The translations under genes were made by a program, and so were the position numbers. Positions 7,701-10,316 of a DNA stretch of 10,316 bases are shown here, piece by piece (within the stretch, counting starts at the first letter, position 1; every line of letters begins with the position of its first letter). The notes below the pieces were generated by a model. It worked only from the letters and a program-made list of their open reading frames with translations, made no database searches and was not told where the DNA came from. Source of the DNA: an uncultured Methylotenera sp. (lineage in GTDB: Bacteria > Pseudomonadota > Gammaproteobacteria > Burkholderiales > Methylophilaceae); the NCBI GenBank assembly GCA_937957775.1, contig CALFXV010000103.1, positions 1 to 10,316 on the forward strand. Direction: 5' to 3'.

Positions 7701-10316
7701 CGGCGGATCGGGAGCGGCGGCTTCAAATGGACTAGGTAATAATGGTGGCAACAGTCAATTTGGTTCAGTCACGGCAATAGGTGGCGGTGGCGGTGCAGGC
7801 GGCGCTGGAGGCGGTGGCACTGCAAGCGGAACCGGTGGTCTTGGTTTGGCGATTGATATTTCGGGTCAGTCCGTCACTTACGCCACGGGTGGCGATGGCG
7901 GCAGCGGAACGACAGCTAGTGCGGGCGTCTCCGCAGCCAGCAACCTGGGTAACGGTGGTGGTGGTGCATCTTTCAATACCACCGGTGGTCGGGTGGGTGG
8001 TGCTGGTGGCTCGGGTCTTGTGGTGGTGCGCTACTTGGGCGCCGCTGCAGGAACAGGCGGCACAGTGGCTGCAGGCACGGGCCGTGCCTTGGGCTATACC
8101 GTTCAAACCTTCACCTCGAATGGCACATTGGCTTTGGGTGCGCTAGAGGCCACCTTCAGCGGCAACATCACCGGCACGGGCTCGCTCACGGCCAACCCTG
8201 CGTCTGGCGGCAAGTTCACTTTCACGGGCACCAACAGCTACGCAGGCAGCACCACGCTCAGTGCGGGTACCTTGCAAGTGGGCACAGGCGGCTTGGCGGG
8301 TTCGTTGGGTGCATTGAACGCGGCTGTCATCAACAACGGCACACTCATCTTTAACCGCAGCGACGCCCTGAGTTACTCGGGCTTGTTCAGCGGTACAGGC
8401 GCACTTACTGTCAGCACGGGTGGGCTCGCGCTAACAGGTGGCGCCACGTACACAGGCCTCACCACGCTGTCGGCCAACACCACGCCTAGCAGCATCACCT
8501 ACACCAACAATGTGCCACCCAGCACAAGTGGTTTTGCGGGAACGGGGCCGGTCATCATCCAGCCAGCAGCTAACAGCACCTTTACCAGTGCGTTCACCGC
8601 GAATTACTCCTTTGCCAACACGATAACGGGGTTCACTTTAGGTAGCAGCACGAATACGCAGGCGTTGACACTCGCTTCCACCATCGGCATCACGGGGGAC
8701 ATCAAGGTGTATGGCGGCTCAATCACACAAAACGCCGGTGTGAACGTCACCAGCGGTGGTGGCAACATTTCTTACACAGCCGCAGGCGGTGGCTTTACGG
8801 CCAGTGACGACAAGGCTATTTCTATTGGCGCAGCCAGTGGATCACGCTCGGTCCTCAACGCAGGTGGCGGGAACATCGCCTTGTCTGGTAGTTGGGGCAC
8901 CACGGGTGTAGCAGGCGGCGGAGACTATGCCATTTGGATGTTTGGCTCAGACATCAAAACCTCAGGTGCAGGCACCATCAGCATCACGGGCGACGCCACC
9001 AATACCACCACCACATCGGGTGGGGCCTATGGGGTGAACATGGGCAATGGGTCGCTGATTCAAACCGAAACAGGTGCACTCACCATCACAGGCACAGGCG
9101 GCAAAGCATCTGCATATTCACGTGGTGTGGTGATTGACACCCAAGCGTTAAAAGTGCTTTCTAGCTCAGGCGCCATCACCCTCAAAGACTTGTCGCCCAC
9201 GGGTCTCACGGGGACCTATTCGGGTTTGTATTTAAGACCTGGTGCATCGGCCGATCTGTATTTAGGTTCAGACGGCAGCACAGTGTTGTCGGGCTCGTCA
9301 ACGGCCAGTTCATCTGGAATCAACATTCAATCTGACAAGGTGAGTTTTGTGGCTAACACCTACAAAACAACAGCCAACACGTCAGGGGCTTTGGTGGTTG
9401 AGTCGGTGGGTAGCATTTTTACGAGTGCCTTAGATACGACTGCCTTTGGTATTTCAGGTAGTCCGTCAAGCGTGCGTTTGGGTAAAACAAGCAACACTGC
9501 CAATGTCACCTTAGCTAACGCGATCACGGCTGCTGGACCTATCACTGTGTATGGCGGCGATATCACCTTGAAAACCAACTTGACTAGTACTCTAGCTGGC
9601 GCTGCCATCAAGCTGTTGGCCACAGGCACTATCACCAGCAATACAGCGTCTAACACCCTCACCACCAATGGCGGTGCTGTGTTATTGGCCAGTGATACCG
9701 AGGGCGATGGTTTTGGCAGCATTTATGTCAGCTCATCAGGCTTGACCATTGACACCCGCACAGGCCTGGCGGGTAGCAAAAGCACCACAGGTATAGGCGG
9801 TGGTGCCATCACGCTGGCAGGTGGCGACCAAGCAGGTACGGGCTATGCCTCGGGTGTCAGCTCTACAGCGGCAGGCGGCATTAACTCAGATGGTTATTTG
9901 GGCTTGCTCTCAGGCGGCGGCGACATCACCATGCGAGGCAGAAGCTGGGCTGGCGCTGTGAGCAGCGGCTATCAAGCTTGGGGCATTGCCCATTGGGGTA
10001 GCGCAGGCTTTGTAGCCGACAGTGGCGTGGGCAAAATTTACCTTGAAGGTATCAGTCGCTCCTCAGGCACGAGCTCTTACAAGATGGGCATCTCCACCTA
10101 CTACGCGGTGGATTTGAAGTCTGCTTATGCAGGTGCAGATGCCATCAAGCTGGTGGGCTCTAGCACCACATCAGGTGCAGGTTGGAACCACGGTGTTGAT
10201 TTGGGCACAGGCAACGAAGGCTACTCCTCTGCGACGTACCAACGCATCGTGGCCAGTGGTGTAGGTGGTGGCGTTTCCATCATCGGCACTGGCAATGAAT
10301 GGGCTGTGCTGATTCG
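4720..10316 (+). CDS. TpsA: giant filamentous-haemagglutinin-like exoprotein, 3'-truncated
   Basis: Secreted substrate of the TpsB upstream, probably a surface beta-helix adhesin. The frame is open from ATG 4720 to the window end: at least 1865 residues, with the C-terminus outside. Residues 1-30 are a signal peptide ending AVSA/ET. The TPS domain (about 36-165) has VNWEKFDVG (76-84), NQPNAQASTLNRV and LVNQAGVYFA (NQAGV at 125-129, where classic members have NPNGV), then VVATS. A long beta-helical region with imperfect repeats follows. FNGDWLLDPRNITI (about 801-814) is the linker typical of large TpsA proteins. A glycine-rich domain covers about 948-1107, a PATR-like segment (TFTGTNSYAGSTTLSAGTL) about 1167-1185, and 280-residue modules start at about 1307. 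The only Cys seen is in the signal peptide. ATG 4720 overlaps the tpsB stop and no good Shine-Dalgarno is seen, so translation is probably coupled. The ligand is unknown; whether a toxic tip exists cannot be seen. Confidence 0.92.
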   Translation, partial: MTRTLTTTVKQALMLFISSMLLCVSFAVSAETAPDVNALPTNGQVVAGTAHISTDNSQASAPVLNVNQASQRAVVNWEKFDVGAAATVNFNQPNAQASTLNRVSDPNPSKVFGKINAPGEVVLVNQAGVYFAPSANVDVGSVVATSHSISDADYMAGKAQFDRNGATGKVVNEGNIKTALSGYVALLAPEVRNSGVVVAQMGTVVMAAGERITLNFASNRKLASITTTPSTIRSLIENRNAVQAPGGLIILSAPAVDSLVAGVIKQSGVLNAGSNANMVANKGGRIMLSASHVTLSAGSKTLARGETGGGVVEVVATKTATVEAGAKVSVSATGNGNAGTISIHADEKTTINGTLLAQGGIVAGNGGVISTTSNGQLEIGATAEVKAGVRGESGQVGTWNVAAANVEITQANAPVIAATLNQANVKVKAQAGNVTVHEDAVIQKTAPKLTELKLEASQSVFIRGKVQSARLSPITLAIISEHAIELATSAQVQAAQVSLQAPSIDSAGNIFAYLFGDGSSLPLISFMAGRITLAGSLRAGSNGRAGKISLLGENGVDINNASLMANGDDGGEVSIISRLGSVNLTNSIIQTNGGEGRGGAISVAGLQNTILSGSSLEATGTTQGGQVSLTSYTGDINFANAIVQTNGGSGLGGTIRVDAYNTLAINGQLSVNSLSASAGQITLEAQHILLDTQANLSATGATGGGSILVGGDWQGAGTLRQATTVTMNQGAVIDASATQNGRGGKVVLWSDIHNPNSVTTVNGTILAKAGVSGGNGGQVETSGYILKVDGIFVSTKALRGFNGDWLLDPRNITISSGSDSGVSSYTANADSAVINVTTLTSALATTNVTVFTGSSGTAQAGNITVSNAISAGGSGVLTLRAANNITINADITRTSTGGLILRSGSGSVSGTGKLYLSGGTTLELSHGSTVSNDIVIGTGGATIKLFQQLDVQVLIVAGGGAGGAQGWAGGGGGGGVIYGNAPLSLGTTSIAVGAGGSGAAASNGLGNNGGNSQFGSVTAIGGGGGAGGAGGGGTASGTGGLGLAIDISGQSVTYATGGDGGSGTTASAGVSAASNLGNGGGGASFNTTGGRVGGAGGSGLVVVRYLGAAAGTGGTVAAGTGRALGYTVQTFTSNGTLALGALEATFSGNITGTGSLTANPASGGKFTFTGTNSYAGSTTLSAGTLQVGTGGLAGSLGALNAAVINNGTLIFNRSDALSYSGLFSGTGALTVSTGGLALTGGATYTGLTTLSANTTPSSITYTNNVPPSTSGFAGTGPVIIQPAANSTFTSAFTANYSFANTITGFTLGSSTNTQALTLASTIGITGDIKVYGGSITQNAGVNVTSGGGNISYTAAGGGFTASDDKAISIGAASGSRSVLNAGGGNIALSGSWGTTGVAGGGDYAIWMFGSDIKTSGAGTISITGDATNTTTTSGGAYGVNMGNGSLIQTETGALTITGTGGKASAYSRGVVIDTQALKVLSSSGAITLKDLSPTGLTGTYSGLYLRPGASADLYLGSDGSTVLSGSSTASSSGINIQSDKVSFVANTYKTTANTSGALVVESVGSIFTSALDTTAFGISGSPSSVRLGKTSNTANVTLANAITAAGPITVYGGDITLKTNLTSTLAGAAIKLLATGTITSNTASNTLTTNGGAVLLASDTEGDGFGSIYVSSSGLTIDTRTGLAGSKSTTGIGGGAITLAGGDQAGTGYASGVSSTAAGGINSDGYLGLLSGGGDITMRGRSWAGAVSSGYQAWGIAHWGSAGFVADSGVGKIYLEGISRSSGTSSYKMGISTYYAVDLKSAYAGADAIKLVGSSTTSGAGWNHGVDLGTGNEGYSSATYQRIVASGVGGGVSIIGTGNEWAVLI
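6472..6690 (+). repeat. Tandem 54-residue repeat in TpsA beta-helix
   Basis: NSIIQTNGGEGRGGAISV (from about 6478) recurs as NAIVQTNGGSGLGGTIRV (from about 6640), exactly 162 nt later. A shorter relative, NNASLMANGDDGGEVSI, lies just before at about 6394. This spacing is that of two or more beta-helix rungs and suggests internal duplication within the exoprotein. Confidence 0.65.
7561..8040 (+). other. Glycine-rich domain inside TpsA
   Basis: Encodes about 160 residues: VLIVAGGGAGGAQG, a GGGGGGGVIYG run, TTSIAVGAGGSG, GNNGGNSQFGSVTAIGGGGGAGG and the closing GGAGGSGLVVVRYLG. This order (VLIVAGGG, GGVIYG, VGAGG, NSxFG, GGSGxVxVRY) is that of the glycine-rich domains known from phage tail fibres and assorted surface proteins. 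Base 7624-7644 is a (GGCGGT)3.5 run, so six-base slippage would change length but not frame. The role is unknown; it could act as a spacer or interaction head. Confidence 0.65.
8221..8310 (+). other. PATR-like segment in TpsA
   Basis: FTGTNSYAGSTTLSAGTLQV followed by GTGGLAGSLG matches the passenger-associated transport repeat known from autotransporter passengers (Thr-Gly-x-Asn-x-Tyr-x-Gly, then SxGTL). Here it lies in a two-partner substrate and directly follows the glycine-rich domain. In autotransporters such segments assist folding on the cell surface. Confidence 0.6.
8638..10316 (+). repeat. About 280-residue repeated modules in TpsA
   Basis: LGSSTNTQALTLASTI then GDIKVYGGSIT begins at 8638. 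LGKTSNTANVTLANAI then GPITVYGGDIT begins at 9478. The Leu-Gly and the GTGTATGGCGGC (VYGG) landmarks are both exactly 840 bp apart. Further along, GNIALSGSWGTTG..YAIWMFGS of unit one has a counterpart DITMRGRSWAGAV..AWGIAHWGS in unit two. The second unit, and maybe more, continues past the window. Confidence 0.65.

Noticed and set aside
7765..8146. Open frames on both strands over the glycine-rich region
   Set aside because: They arise from the GGC/GGT repeat content, which lacks stops in other frames. The products are compositionally odd and unlike known proteins.
4720..10316. Contact-dependent inhibition (CdiA) system
   Set aside because: CDI needs a C-terminal toxin with a VENN-like border and an immunity gene. 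None is in the window, and the repeat and PATR content looks more like an adhesin. The missing 3' end leaves this open, not supported.

Overview
The window reads as Gram-negative proteobacterial DNA, most likely from a freshwater or methylotrophic Betaproteobacterium or a relative. The taxon is inferred from the resemblance of the sensor kinase, HigBA and TPS exoprotein families, not proven. All genes lie on the + strand and are tightly packed. The window cuts the first and the last gene.

Positions 1-1795 hold a two-component system: the C-terminal part of a multi-membrane-span sensor histidine kinase (7TMR-DISM-like) whose end overlaps an OmpR-type response regulator. Positions 1822-2545 hold a compact toxin-first higBA toxin-antitoxin module. 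Its near-perfect inverted repeat sits inside its own promoter, and its predicted transcript start falls almost on the toxin start codon. Positions 2546-2908 are a non-coding stretch of about 360 bp packed with dyad symmetries and a hairpin with direct repeats. It separates higBA from the last unit and probably carries that unit's regulation.

Positions 2909-10316 are a type Vb (two-partner) secretion locus. An outer-membrane TpsB transporter (signal peptide, POTRA, 16-strand-type barrel with a VRAYP motif) is followed, with a 1-nt TAATG overlap, by a very large TpsA exoprotein. TpsA stays open to the window edge, giving at least 1865 codons without a stop. It has a signal peptide, a TPS/haemagglutinin-activation domain, a long beta-helix with repeats, a WLLDP linker, a glycine-rich domain, a PATR-like segment and then repeated modules of about 280 residues. 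TpsB would recognise the TPS domain in the periplasm and thread TpsA to the cell surface, where a beta-helical fibre or adhesin would fold. No cysteine codon was seen in mature TpsA or in TpsB.

The most notable points are the mosaic build of TpsA (composition shifts plus a glycine-rich domain embedded in a TPS substrate), the cluster of dyads upstream of tpsB, and the apparently leaderless higBA promoter. Nothing here is clearly a wholly new system. The local signals are of interest mainly as regulation and domain shuffling.
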